Shown here one piece after another: positions 1-8,548 of a stretch of DNA of 17,599 bases (position 1 is its first letter; each line of letters starts with the position of its first letter). Position numbers and translations under genes: made by a program. The DNA lies in NCBI GenBank assembly GCA_021802085.1, contig JAKAAZ010000061.1, positions 1 through 17,599 on the forward strand. The letters are read 5' to 3'. The notes below the pieces were generated by a model that made no database searches, was not told where the DNA came from, and saw only the letters and a list, made by a program, of their open reading frames with translations. This DNA is from Acidobacteriota bacterium. Lineage in GTDB: Bacteria > Acidobacteriota > Terriglobia > Terriglobales > Acidobacteriaceae.

Positions 1-1
1 G

Positions 2-2779
2 TCGGCTGAGGAAATGCTGAGTGTTTTCTCGCAGACGCCGGAAGTGGTGGCGCGGACCATGCAGTTTGGCGAGCGTTGCCATGTCAAGATCGACAAGATC
101 TCCAATTCGTTCCCGCAGTTCGATGTGCCGCCGGAATTTACCATCGACAGTTATTTTGCGAAGATTTGCCGAGAAGGATTTCGCCGCCGCCTGGATACAT
201 CGATTCGATTTTTACGTGATAGTGGACACCTGCGCCACACCACAGACGAATACGAGCAGCGTCTCGAACGCGAAATTGCCTGCATCCAGCAGATGAAGTT
301 CTCCGGATATTTCTTGATCGTCTGGGACTTCATCCGCTACGCGAAAGAACAGGACATTCCCGTCGGCCCAGGCCGCGGCTCAGCCACCGGCTCGCTGGTC
401 TCCTACGCCATGGGCATCACGGACGTCGATCCGCTGCAGAGCGAGCTTCTATTTGAACGCTTCTTAAATCCAGAGCGCGTGTCGATGCCAGACATCGACA
501 TCGATTTTTGCATGAACCGCCGCGGAGAAGTGATCGACTACGTGACCCGCAAGTACGGGCGCGAACAAGTGGCGCAGATCATTACCTTCAACACCATGGC
601 GGCCAAGGCGTCCATCAAAGATGTTGGCCGCGCGCTGGCGATGCCATACGGCGAAGTCGACAAAATCGCCAAGCTCATTCCCGCCACCATCGGCATGACG
701 ATCGACGATGCGTTAAAGGAATCCGAGCCGCTGCAGCAAATCTACGAGAATGATCTACAGATTCGCGAGCTCATCGACATTGCGCGCAGACTGGAAGGGC
801 TGGCGCGCGGCGCGGGCATTCATGCGGCCGGCGTGGTGATTGCTCCTGAGCCGTTGACGAATCTGGTCCCATTAAGCCGCGGCAAGAACGGCGAAATTGT
901 TACTGCCTACGACATGAAGGCCATTGAGAAAATCGGCCTGCTGAAGATGGATTTTCTTGGTCTCACCGCGCTGACGGTGATTCACGAGGCGCTGCGGCTG
1001 GTGCGCGTCAATCTTGGCATCGAGATCGACATGGAAACGATTCCGCTCGATGATAAGCAAACCTATGAACAGGTTTTTCATCGCGCGCTTACCTCGGGCG
1101 TGTTTCAGTTTGAATCCCCGGGGATGCGCGATGTGCTGCGGCGCTATAAGCCGGATTCCGTTGCCGACCTGACGGCGTTGAATGCCCTGTATCGCCCCGG
1201 ACCGATGCAGATGATCGATGACTTTGTCGAACGTAAGTGGGGGCGGAAACAGGTCGAATACGAATTTCCCGAACTTGAGGAGATTTTGAAGGAAACGCTC
1301 GGCGTCATCGTATACCAGGAACAGGTGATGCAGATTTCCAACGTGCTGGCAGGATACTCGCTCGGCGAAGCCGATCTGCTGCGTCGCGCAATGGGCAAGA
1401 AAGATCCAGTGGAAATGGCCCGGCAGCGGAACCGTTTTGTGCAGGGAGCGCTGGACAAGAAATTTCCGCAAAAGAAAATTGAACACATCTTTGAACTGAT
1501 GGAGCGCTTCGCCGGATACGGTTTCAACAAGTCGCATTCCGCGGCCTATGCGTTGCTGGCGTACCACACGGCCTATCTGAAAACGCATTATGCAAAAGAA
1601 TTTATGGCCGCGCTGCTGACCTCGGAAGTGAGCAAGCCGGACAATGTCGTGAAGTACATCAAGGAATGTCGCGAGATGGGCATTGCCGTCGAGCCGCCGG
1701 ATGTGCGCGCCAGTGACGCCGACTTCACGCCCCATGGGGAAGCGATTCGATTCGGCCTGGCCGGCATAAAAAATGTGGGCCAAAACGCGATCGCCTCCAT
1801 TCTGCAAGTCCGCAGTCAACTGGTGCAGGAAGGCAAGACATTTACTTCGTTTTGGGATTTTTGCGAGCGCATCGATCTCCGTGTGATGAACAAGCGCGTA
1901 CTGGAGTCGCTGATCAAGAGCGGCGCCCTCGACTGCTTCGGACCGCGCGCGGCGCTGATGGCCGCTATCGATACGGCCATTGAGCGCGCGCAAAAATCGC
2001 AGCGCGATGTGGCTGCGGGTCAGCATGGATTGTTTGGATTGTTCAACGACGCGCCGGCGACCGGTCCAGCGCGGCAGGATGAATTGCCGAACATCCCCGA
2101 TTGGGATGAAGTGCAGCGCCTGCAACACGAGAAAGATGTCCTCGGATTTTATGTCTCCGGCCATCCGCTGGGGAAATATGCAGAGAAACTGCGCAATCTG
2201 AAAGGTGTTGTCGATACCCAGACGGCCCTTGAAATGACGCCCGCGCCCAGCATGGGACGGCGGGATGCGCAGAATGAAAATGAAATTTCGATTGCCGGAA
2301 TTCTGACTGGGGTACGTGTGGCCAAGTCGCGCAAAGGCGATTTGTATGCGCAGGCATCGTTAGAAGATCTCACCGGCAAGATCGATCTCGTCTGCTTCCC
2401 AGATGCCTATAAACGGATGGCTGAGAATTTGAAGATCGATGTGCCGGTGCTGGTTCGCGGCGTGCTGCGCGGAGAAGAAGACGCGGCGCCGAAGCTGGCG
2501 ATTTCGAACATCACAGCGCTCGAAGATGTGAAGGTCAAGCTTCCCGGCAGCCTGCGGATTCGTATCGCGCTCGACCGCGTCAGCGAGCCTGCGCTCACAG
2601 AACTCCACGCGATGATGCTGGCCACGCCGGGGACAGGCAGGGTCCTGCTGGACTTTGAGCAGAGGGATGAATATCTGGTGGTGCTGGAACCCGAGGGTCT
2701 CGGCGTAGCCGCCGACAAAGACTTCATCGAACGCGTGGAGGAATTAATCGGAGCAGGCACGGTCCGGGTCATCGAGTAG
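2..2779 (+). CDS. dnaE: DNA polymerase III alpha subunit, 5'-truncated by window edge
   Basis: This is the catalytic subunit of the replicative DNA polymerase (family C), which elongates DNA in the cytoplasm. The frame is open from base 2, so the true start lies upstream. About 925 residues are present of a usual 1150-1200; the N-terminal PHP domain is missing. Counting from the ATG at 14, the palm motif PDIDIDF carries Asp160 and Asp162, and LKMDFLGL carries Asp313. Their spacing matches the E. coli catalytic triad D401/D403/D555. Other family landmarks are GPGRGSATGSLVSYA, ARGAGIHAAGVVIA, GYGFNKSHSAAYA and a helix-hairpin-helix region (GLAGIKNVG). A C-terminal OB-fold region begins near ISIAGILTGVRVAKSRKGDL. 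It converges on the RND pump gene, and the 136-bp gap to that gene holds no clear terminator. Identification is firm. Confidence 0.97.
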   Translation, partial: SAEEMLSVFSQTPEVVARTMQFGERCHVKIDKISNSFPQFDVPPEFTIDSYFAKICREGFRRRLDTSIRFLRDSGHLRHTTDEYEQRLEREIACIQQMKFSGYFLIVWDFIRYAKEQDIPVGPGRGSATGSLVSYAMGITDVDPLQSELLFERFLNPERVSMPDIDIDFCMNRRGEVIDYVTRKYGREQVAQIITFNTMAAKASIKDVGRALAMPYGEVDKIAKLIPATIGMTIDDALKESEPLQQIYENDLQIRELIDIARRLEGLARGAGIHAAGVVIAPEPLTNLVPLSRGKNGEIVTAYDMKAIEKIGLLKMDFLGLTALTVIHEALRLVRVNLGIEIDMETIPLDDKQTYEQVFHRALTSGVFQFESPGMRDVLRRYKPDSVADLTALNALYRPGPMQMIDDFVERKWGRKQVEYEFPELEEILKETLGVIVYQEQVMQISNVLAGYSLGEADLLRRAMGKKDPVEMARQRNRFVQGALDKKFPQKKIEHIFELMERFAGYGFNKSHSAAYALLAYHTAYLKTHYAKEFMAALLTSEVSKPDNVVKYIKECREMGIAVEPPDVRASDADFTPHGEAIRFGLAGIKNVGQNAIASILQVRSQLVQEGKTFTSFWDFCERIDLRVMNKRVLESLIKSGALDCFGPRAALMAAIDTAIERAQKSQRDVAAGQHGLFGLFNDAPATGPARQDELPNIPDWDEVQRLQHEKDVLGFYVSGHPLGKYAEKLRNLKGVVDTQTALEMTPAPSMGRRDAQNENEISIAGILTGVRVAKSRKGDLYAQASLEDLTGKIDLVCFPDAYKRMAENLKIDVPVLVRGVLRGEEDAAPKLAISNITALEDVKVKLPGSLRIRIALDRVSEPALTELHAMMLATPGTGRVLLDFEQRDEYLVVLEPEGLGVAADKDFIERVEELIGAGTVRVIE

Positions 2780-2915
2780 CAAGCGGTTCTCTTGTGCCAT
2801 GGAGCAGTTGGCCTCGGTCTCCAGGCTTCCGGCGCAGCTTTGGCCAGCCCATACCCCAGTCTACAAAGTCCCATGTCCGATTTGGATCGGCGGAAGATTC
2901 TTTGCGTTGACGTCC

Positions 2916-5900
2916 TTACCCCTGGGGTGTTTCGGCAATCGGGTTTTGCGGGCGAGATTTGCCATGGCCGGAAATTTTCTCCAATACAGTTTTCGTCAGG
3001 ACATACAGCACAGGAATAAAGAATAGATTCAGGACCGTCGAAACCAACATCCCGCCAATGATTGTGGTGCCAATGGAGTGGCGGCCCGCCTGGCCCGCGC
3101 CGCTGGCGAATGCCAGAGGCAATATCCCAAGAATAAACGCGAACGACGTCATCAAGATTGGTCGCAGGCGCAGCTCCGCGGCTTCCATGGCCGCATCGGC
3201 AATGGAGCGGCCCTTCTTGCGCAGTTGTTCGGCGAATTCCACAATCAGGATCGCATTCTTGGCGGCCAGGCCGATCAGCATCACCAAACCGATCTGGCAA
3301 TATACATCGTCCGACAGCCCGCGCCACGACACGGCGGCCAAGGCACCCAGCACGGCCATCGGCACGGAGAGAAGAATGATGAACGGCAGCATGAAGCTCT
3401 CATAGAGCGCGGCCAGCGTGAGATAGACCACCAGGATTCCAAGGCCGAAGATGGTCGCCGCCTTGCCGCCGGATTCGATCTCCTGCAGCGCCAATCCCGT
3501 CCAGGAATATTGCATGCCCTGCACCATGTGTTTCTTGGCCAACTGTTCCATCCCGGTCAAGCCTTGTCCGCTGCTGACGCCCGGCGCAGAGGAGCCATCA
3601 ATTTCCGCCGAACGGAAAAGATCGTAGTGACTGATGACCTGCGGCCCGGAAGTATTCACGATCGTCACCAGGCTGTCGAGCGGCACCATCTGTCCGCTGC
3701 CGGACCGCACATAAAACGATCGCAGGTCCTGCGTATTCTTGCGGAATGCCTGGTCGGCCTGGATATAGACCTGGTAGGAACGGTTGTTAAAGATGAAGTT
3801 GTTCACGTACGCCGAACCCATGTAGACCTGCAGCGCGTCGCTGATCTGGCTTAATGGGACATCCAGCACTTGAGCTTTCTGCCGGTCGATACTCACCTGC
3901 ATCAAGGGGTCATTGGCCGTGAATGGAGTGAACAGGCCGGTCACTATCTTGTCCTGTCTGCCGGCGGCAACAATTTGATTGGCGACAGCGGCCAGTTCGG
4001 TGAGCGAATTGCCCCCCGTGTCCTGTAACTCAAACTGGAACCCGCCAAAGCTGCCGATGCCCTGAATCGCCGGAGGCTCAAACGGGATCACCAGGCCGCC
4101 CTGGATCGCGAAGAGTTGCTGTCGCAGACGTCCCACCAATGCCGACGCGGAGTTATTGGCGCCTTTGCGTTGCGAAAACGGCTTCAGAGAGGAAAAGATG
4201 ATTCCGTAGTTGGACGCGGTGCCGGAGAAACTGAAGCCCGTAACGGCGAAGGAAGCGGCGACTTCCGGTTGCCGGCTGAGAATCATCTGGGCTTGATTGG
4301 CCAGCTGATCCGTATAAGAAAGCGACGCACCGGGGGGCGCTTGAATTTGCAAAATAATGTAGCCCTGGTCTTCCTCCGGTACGAAGGCGGTGGGCACATG
4401 CAGATACATGTATCCGGTGGCCGCCAGTCCAGCGACGAACAGGAGCACCATGAGATACCGCCAACGCAGCACCGAATGGATACTTCGCGCGTATCCGCTG
4501 GAGGTTGCTTTGATGCCGCGATCCACGGCATGTAGGAGTCCGTGATGGATTTTTTCCCGCCGTAGCAAAATCGCGGACAATGCCGGGGAGAGCGTCAGCG
4601 CATTGAACGCGGAAATTCCGATCGAGAACGCAATCGTCAAAGCGAATTGCCGGTAGAGAATGCCTGTGGTCCCAGGGAAAAACGACACCGGCACGAAGAC
4701 CGCGATCAAAACCAGGGACGTGGCAATGACCGCGCTGGTCACTTCTCCCATCGCGTCGGAGGTCGCCTGATGGGAGTCCGGGGCACCCTCCGTAATATGG
4801 CGCTGCACATTTTCGATCACCACAATGGCATCGTCGACGACCAGTCCAGTGGCGAGGGTAATTCCGAACAGGGTCAGCGAGTTGATCGAGAAGCCAAAAA
4901 CCTTAATGAAGGCAAATGTGCCGATCAGTGAGACTGGAATGGTGACGGCCGGAATGATGGTGGCGCGCCAGTCCTGCAGAAAGAAAAAGATCACGACGAT
5001 GACGATGACGATCGCCTCGGCCAGCGTGACCAGCACTTCGTGAATGGATTCCCCGACCACGGTGGTCGTGTCGAAGGCAATGGCGTATTTCAGGCCGGGC
5101 GGGAACGACTTCGACAATTTTTCCAGTTCGGCCTTGGCATCGCGATCGACGGTCAGCGCGTTCGCATTGCTCAATTGCTCCACGCCCAGTCCGACAGCAC
5201 TGTATCCGTCGAATTTCAGGTCGGTTGCATATGTCTGGGCGCCAAGCTGCGCGTATCCGACATCTCTGAGCAGCACGATTCCGTTCGGAGTATTTTTCAG
5301 GACGATATTGTTGAACTGCTGCGGACTGGTCAGCCTGCCAATGACGTTGACGGCAATTTGATACTGCTGCTTTGGATCTGCCGGCGGCGCGCCGAGCGCT
5401 CCGGCTGCAATCTCCACGTTTTGCTGCTGCAGCGCGGTGACCACGTCGGTTGCCGTCAATCCGCGCGCCGCCATTTTGGTGGGGTCCAGCCACAGACGCA
5501 TTGCGTACTTGCGCTCACCGAAAATAATCGTATCGCCGACGCCGGGCACTCGCTTGATGGCATCGGAAACGTAGACATCCACATAGTTGCTGATGAACTG
5601 GTTGGTGTACTGGCCGTGGTCGGAGTAAAACCCGGCGCCAAAAACAAAATTGGCATTCGCCTTGTTGATGATGACGCCGAAGTTGTTGACCGTCGCGGGC
5701 AACTGCCCTTGCGCGCTGGCGACGCGGTTCTGTACGTCGACCGCTCCGATGTCCAGGTTGTATCCCGTCTTGAAGGTAATGGTGATCGTGCTGGTTCCGC
5801 TGTTGCTGCTGCTGGAGGTCATGTAGTCCATGCCCTCGACGCCGTTGATCGCCTCCTCCAGCGGAATCGTTACCGCCGATTCGACCTCCTGCGCGCTCGC

Positions 5901-6056
5901 CCCGACATATGTCGCTGTAACTGTTACTTGCGGAGGAGCCAGTTGCGGATAGAGCGAGATAGGCAGGGTGGGTATGACGACGATCCCGGCCAGAATAATC
6001 AACAGCGCGCAAACCGTGGCAAAGACCGGTCGATGAATAAAGAAATCAACAAACAC
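2916..6056 (-). CDS. RND efflux pump inner-membrane transporter (AcrB/MexB type)
   Basis: This is a proton-driven hydrophobe/amphiphile efflux (HAE1) transporter, 1046 residues, the usual size for AcrB homologues. It begins MFVDFFIHRPVFATV, typical of the family. The TM4 proton-relay motif GLVVDDAIVVIENVQR places Asp408 and Asp409 where AcrB has D407/D408. The TM10 lysine (GLAAKNAIL) is Lys933, matching AcrB K940. Two porter regions and the C-terminal helix GRHSIGTTIIGGMLVS are intact. The start is GTG, supported by an AGAGGT ribosome site about 9 nt upstream. The adaptor gene lies 86 bp upstream in the same direction, so the two form an operon. Substrates are likely drugs, dyes or detergents, but the sequence does not specify them. 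No TolC-like partner is in the window. Confidence 0.96.
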   Translation of the reverse strand: MFVDFFIHRPVFATVCALLIILAGIVVIPTLPISLYPQLAPPQVTVTATYVGASAQEVESAVTIPLEEAINGVEGMDYMTSSSSNSGTSTITITFKTGYNLDIGAVDVQNRVASAQGQLPATVNNFGVIINKANANFVFGAGFYSDHGQYTNQFISNYVDVYVSDAIKRVPGVGDTIIFGERKYAMRLWLDPTKMAARGLTATDVVTALQQQNVEIAAGALGAPPADPKQQYQIAVNVIGRLTSPQQFNNIVLKNTPNGIVLLRDVGYAQLGAQTYATDLKFDGYSAVGLGVEQLSNANALTVDRDAKAELEKLSKSFPPGLKYAIAFDTTTVVGESIHEVLVTLAEAIVIVIVVIFFFLQDWRATIIPAVTIPVSLIGTFAFIKVFGFSINSLTLFGITLATGLVVDDAIVVIENVQRHITEGAPDSHQATSDAMGEVTSAVIATSLVLIAVFVPVSFFPGTTGILYRQFALTIAFSIGISAFNALTLSPALSAILLRREKIHHGLLHAVDRGIKATSSGYARSIHSVLRWRYLMVLLFVAGLAATGYMYLHVPTAFVPEEDQGYIILQIQAPPGASLSYTDQLANQAQMILSRQPEVAASFAVTGFSFSGTASNYGIIFSSLKPFSQRKGANNSASALVGRLRQQLFAIQGGLVIPFEPPAIQGIGSFGGFQFELQDTGGNSLTELAAVANQIVAAGRQDKIVTGLFTPFTANDPLMQVSIDRQKAQVLDVPLSQISDALQVYMGSAYVNNFIFNNRSYQVYIQADQAFRKNTQDLRSFYVRSGSGQMVPLDSLVTIVNTSGPQVISHYDLFRSAEIDGSSAPGVSSGQGLTGMEQLAKKHMVQGMQYSWTGLALQEIESGGKAATIFGLGILVVYLTLAALYESFMLPFIILLSVPMAVLGALAAVSWRGLSDDVYCQIGLVMLIGLAAKNAILIVEFAEQLRKKGRSIADAAMEAAELRLRPILMTSFAFILGILPLAFASGAGQAGRHSIGTTIIGGMLVSTVLNLFFIPVLYVLTKTVLEKISGHGKSRPQNPIAETPQG

Positions 6057-6142
6057 TTTGAGCTACCTCTGCCTCGCAAAATGGAACGCTGTATTTCACA
6101 ATGCCGTCACCTGGATAGGCGCGATACGATGCGTCCGGAACC

Positions 6143-7252
6143 TTACGATATGGGCTGGACCGGTGCCCCATTTACCAGAAACTGCATTCCGGAAACGATG
6201 ACTTTGTCGCCAACCTGCAAGCCGCTCTTCACTGCGTAGGAGTTGCCCACCGCGGTTCCCAGTTCGATCGACTTCTGCACGGCAACGTCATGGCCGTTCT
6301 CGTTTTCCGCGACGAACACAAACTGTTGCCCGCCGACTTGTGTTACCGCAAGAACCGGAACTGTGGGCGCGGACGCCGTGCTCCAGGTAACGACAGCGCG
6401 GACCAGTTGCGCGTTGCGCAGCACATCGCGCGGCGTGTTGACCGGTGCCTTTACCAGGATTGCCTGCAACTGGGTATCGACCTGCGGAGAAACGAAGTAG
6501 ATCTTCGTACGGTCGAGCACTGTGTCTTCCCCGCTGGTAATTTCAACAGGCAATCCAACGTGTACCTGTGCCGCTCTTTCCGCCGGAATATAGATGTAGG
6601 CCTCCAGTTGGGTGTTGTCGTCCACGGTGGTCAGCGTGGTGGTCGACGAAACGTAGTCGCCCACATGAACCGGAACATCGCCCACAATTCCCGTGAACGG
6701 GGCGCTGACGTGGAAATACGCCAGTTGCTGCTGTGCGGATTTGCGCGCGGCCACGTCCGAATCATAGGTGGCCTTGGAACTGTTATAGGTCTGCTCCGCC
6801 TGCTGTAAGGCCTGCTTGCTGGTGACACCCGCAGAGAAGAGCGCACGCTGGCGGGCGATATCTTTCTGGTTGAACTGGTAGACGGCCAATGCCTGTTGTT
6901 CGGTCGCCTGCGCCTGCGCTACGATCGCTTCCTGCTGTGTCGGATCGATTTCCATCAGCCGTTGCCCACGACGAACCTGTTCTCCGGAGTGAACGAAAAT
7001 CTGCGTGAGATTTCCGCTGACCTGGGGCTGGATGGTCGCCGACCGGCGTGATTTGATAGTTGCGACATAGCTGTCGCTCACCGGCACCGACTGCAAGGCC
7101 ACGGTTTCGACCTTCACGGGCATGGCGTGGAATGTCTGTGGGGGCGCGGCGGGAGCACGACTGCACCCCACAGCGCAGAACAGAATCCCCATCGTTGCGA
7201 CTGCGGCCGCCGGCAACATCTTGAGTCGGCGCAACTTCAATTCATCGTCCAC
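6143..7252 (-). CDS. RND efflux periplasmic adaptor (membrane fusion protein, probable lipoprotein)
   Basis: This is an AcrA/HlyD-type adaptor linking the inner-membrane pump to an outer-membrane channel. It has two lipoyl half-motifs (GNLTQIFVHSGEQVRRGQRL and APFTGIVGDVPVHVGDYV). They flank an alpha-helical hairpin rich in Gln/Ala (QAQATEQQALAVYQFNQ to SDVAARKSAQQQ). A beta-barrel and membrane-proximal domain follow. I prefer the GTG at 7252. It gives a short basic N-region (KLRRLK), a hydrophobic stretch and a lipobox-like AVGC at Cys30, so the protein is probably lipid-anchored. An ATG at 7306 would add 18 residues with no secretion logic, and an ATG at 7219 is also possible. It is the first gene of the operon with the AcrB-type pump downstream. 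Confidence 0.93.
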   Translation of the reverse strand: MDDELKLRRLKMLPAAAVATMGILFCAVGCSRAPAAPPQTFHAMPVKVETVALQSVPVSDSYVATIKSRRSATIQPQVSGNLTQIFVHSGEQVRRGQRLMEIDPTQQEAIVAQAQATEQQALAVYQFNQKDIARQRALFSAGVTSKQALQQAEQTYNSSKATYDSDVAARKSAQQQLAYFHVSAPFTGIVGDVPVHVGDYVSSTTTLTTVDDNTQLEAYIYIPAERAAQVHVGLPVEITSGEDTVLDRTKIYFVSPQVDTQLQAILVKAPVNTPRDVLRNAQLVRAVVTWSTASAPTVPVLAVTQVGGQQFVFVAENENGHDVAVQKSIELGTAVGNSYAVKSGLQVGDKVIVSGMQFLVNGAPVQPIS

Positions 7253-7306
7253 CTGGCGTCCACCCGCTCCAAAATTTGTACGTCCACAAATCCGCGCTAA
7301 GAACAT

Positions 7307-7556
7307 GCCATTCGATCCCGCATGGCCATGTCAGGAATCTTTCCGGAAGCATTCTCCAGCATACGATACAAAGAAACCCTGCACTATCATCGCGAATCTG
7401 TTCCCGCATGGAATATACGCGCGCGCCGCTCGCTTGGTTCCCCTTGCAAATCGTCGTCGGCACATTCTCGCAGGCGCAAAAAGTTTGCTCACAGTCAAAG
7501 ATGCAGTCGGCATTGCAGCGGACGCAATAATTTATAACGGAAGTCACCTCGCGCCT
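7307..7556. other. Intergenic region upstream of the RND operon
   Basis: About 250 bp separate the yhhQ-like gene from the adaptor gene, both on the minus strand. The promoter of the efflux operon should be here. A TATATT element on the minus strand (near 7420) resembles a -10 box, but I find no good -35 partner and no clear operator palindrome. On the minus strand the region is also open as a Cys-rich frame from a GTG at 7547 (see findings). No regulator gene (TetR, MarR or similar) adjoins the pump. Confidence 0.3.
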
Positions 7557-8249
7557 TCACGGTCGCGAGGAAAGACGAAAGGGATTGAAGCTGGAGTGAT
7601 CGTCGAACGCATCCACATGCTCTGTCCGCTTCAGCCATCCAACCACCCCATACGTCAGCGGAGTTGCCAGGATCTCGTAGACTACCTTCGCCATATACGC
7701 GGAAACAATCAACTCAAGCAGGGTCCTGTCGGGGGCTTTCCCCCAGAAGGCAATCAGCACCACGGTTGCGGTGTCGACCGCCTGGCCGGTGATCGTGGAA
7801 CCGACCGTTCGCGTCCACAACCAGCGTCCGCGCGTCAGCAATTTCATTTTTGCCAAGATATAGGAATTGGTGAACTCACCCGCCCAATAGGCAATGAGAC
7901 TGGCGACCACCAGGCGCGGAATAAATCCAAAGACGGTGGCAAACGCCGCCTGATTGCGCCACCCTGGCGCGGGAGGAAGAGCGACGACAATTGCGCCCAT
8001 TGCCGACAGCAGCGCCGAGGCGAAGAATCCGATCCAGATGGCGCGCCGCGATGCCGCATATCCGTACACCTCGGTAAAAATGTCCCCGAAGATGTAGGTG
8101 ATGGGGAATAACAGTTCCGCGCCGCTCAGGGTCAACGGCCCGATTCTGCAAATCTTTTGGGCCACAAGATTGGAGATCAACAGAACGACGACAAAAATCA
8201 GCGTCAGCGTATCCAGATGTTTGTACTTGCGGTCAGCGGGCGCGGGCAT
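7557..8249 (-). CDS. yhhQ: Queuosine precursor transporter (YhhQ/VUT, DUF165 family)
   Basis: This 230-residue integral membrane protein has about six hydrophobic segments. It carries the family signature FPITYIFGDIFTEVYGY after the first two helices, and later the helix region SLIAYWAGEFTNSYILAKMK followed by RTVGSTITGQAVDTATV. Characterised YhhQ proteins import the queuosine precursors preQ0 and preQ1 across the inner membrane for tRNA wobble modification; that function is transferred by family. The ATG at 8249 has only a weak upstream GCAGG. No recognisable preQ1 riboswitch was found upstream by eye, and no queuosine biosynthesis gene is adjacent. It is divergent from a TonB-dependent receptor. 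The family call is firm; the substrate is less certain. Confidence 0.9.
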   Translation of the reverse strand: MPAPADRKYKHLDTLTLIFVVVLLISNLVAQKICRIGPLTLSGAELLFPITYIFGDIFTEVYGYAASRRAIWIGFFASALLSAMGAIVVALPPAPGWRNQAAFATVFGFIPRLVVASLIAYWAGEFTNSYILAKMKLLTRGRWLWTRTVGSTITGQAVDTATVVLIAFWGKAPDRTLLELIVSAYMAKVVYEILATPLTYGVVGWLKRTEHVDAFDDHSSFNPFRLSSRP

Positions 8250-8548
8250 CCTGCAATGAAAGTATCAGGTCTACACCATGATTGATCTGAAATTTCGGCG
8301 ATAGCGCGCAGTACTGTATCGCTGGCAGCGGCGGCCGGGTTCTCTATGCGCACAGGCTTCCTTCCTTCTACCGCGGCGGGAAGCTAACTCCTCAGCCATG
8401 CGTCTAAAATTGAGTATAGGCGGCCCGTGAGGGGAAAAGATGGATGAAAATTCTGTCGAATTGAATCTGGCTCCCATGTACGGACGAGGGTGCAACCTCC
8501 ATCGAGCGGATATGTACTACCAGAAAATAATTGTTTCAAAAGGATGTC
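8250..8548. other. Divergent intergenic region between the yhhQ-like gene and the TonB receptor
   Basis: These 299 bp should hold both divergent promoters. On the minus strand a TATACT (plus-strand 8413-8418) is a good -10 hexamer, but the -35 partner is poor. On the plus strand an ATG at 8440 has an excellent GGGGA ribosome site and opens a frame running into the receptor gene in another register. It looks like a possible leader peptide but has no recognised domain. I see no convincing riboswitch. Confidence 0.3.
8541..8544 (+). promoter_or_regulatory. Ribosome binding site favouring the GTG start of the TonB receptor
   Basis: AGGA sits 4 nt before GTG 8549. The spacing is short, but the GTG gives a compact signal peptide with a basic N-region. 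The upstream TTG at 8531 lacks a comparable site. Confidence 0.45.

Noticed and set aside
872..2164. Long minus-strand open frame (430 codons) inside dnaE
   Set aside because: It is the antisense shadow of a firmly identified gene; the translation is His/Arg/Gln-rich and has no domain.
2780..2915. Search for a terminator between convergent dnaE and the RND pump gene
   Set aside because: No stem followed by a T-tract was found on either strand.
2407..3327. 306-codon minus-strand frame spanning the dnaE end and pump end
   Set aside because: It overlaps two certain genes in other frames, and no motif is recognisable.
5040..6239. 399-codon plus-strand frame across the RND pump gene start
   Set aside because: It is antisense to the pump and the inter-gene gap; its composition is typical of a GC-rich shadow frame.
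8271..8495. Minus-strand 74-codon frame upstream of the yhhQ-like gene
   Set aside because: Arg-rich, no ribosome site for the long form, and no similarity recognised; probably promoter and leader DNA.
8440..8548. Possible cobalamin riboswitch before the TonB receptor (GGTGCAA followed by CTCC)
   Set aside because: The other conserved blocks of the class, including the GCCACTG-type B12 box, are absent at the expected distances.
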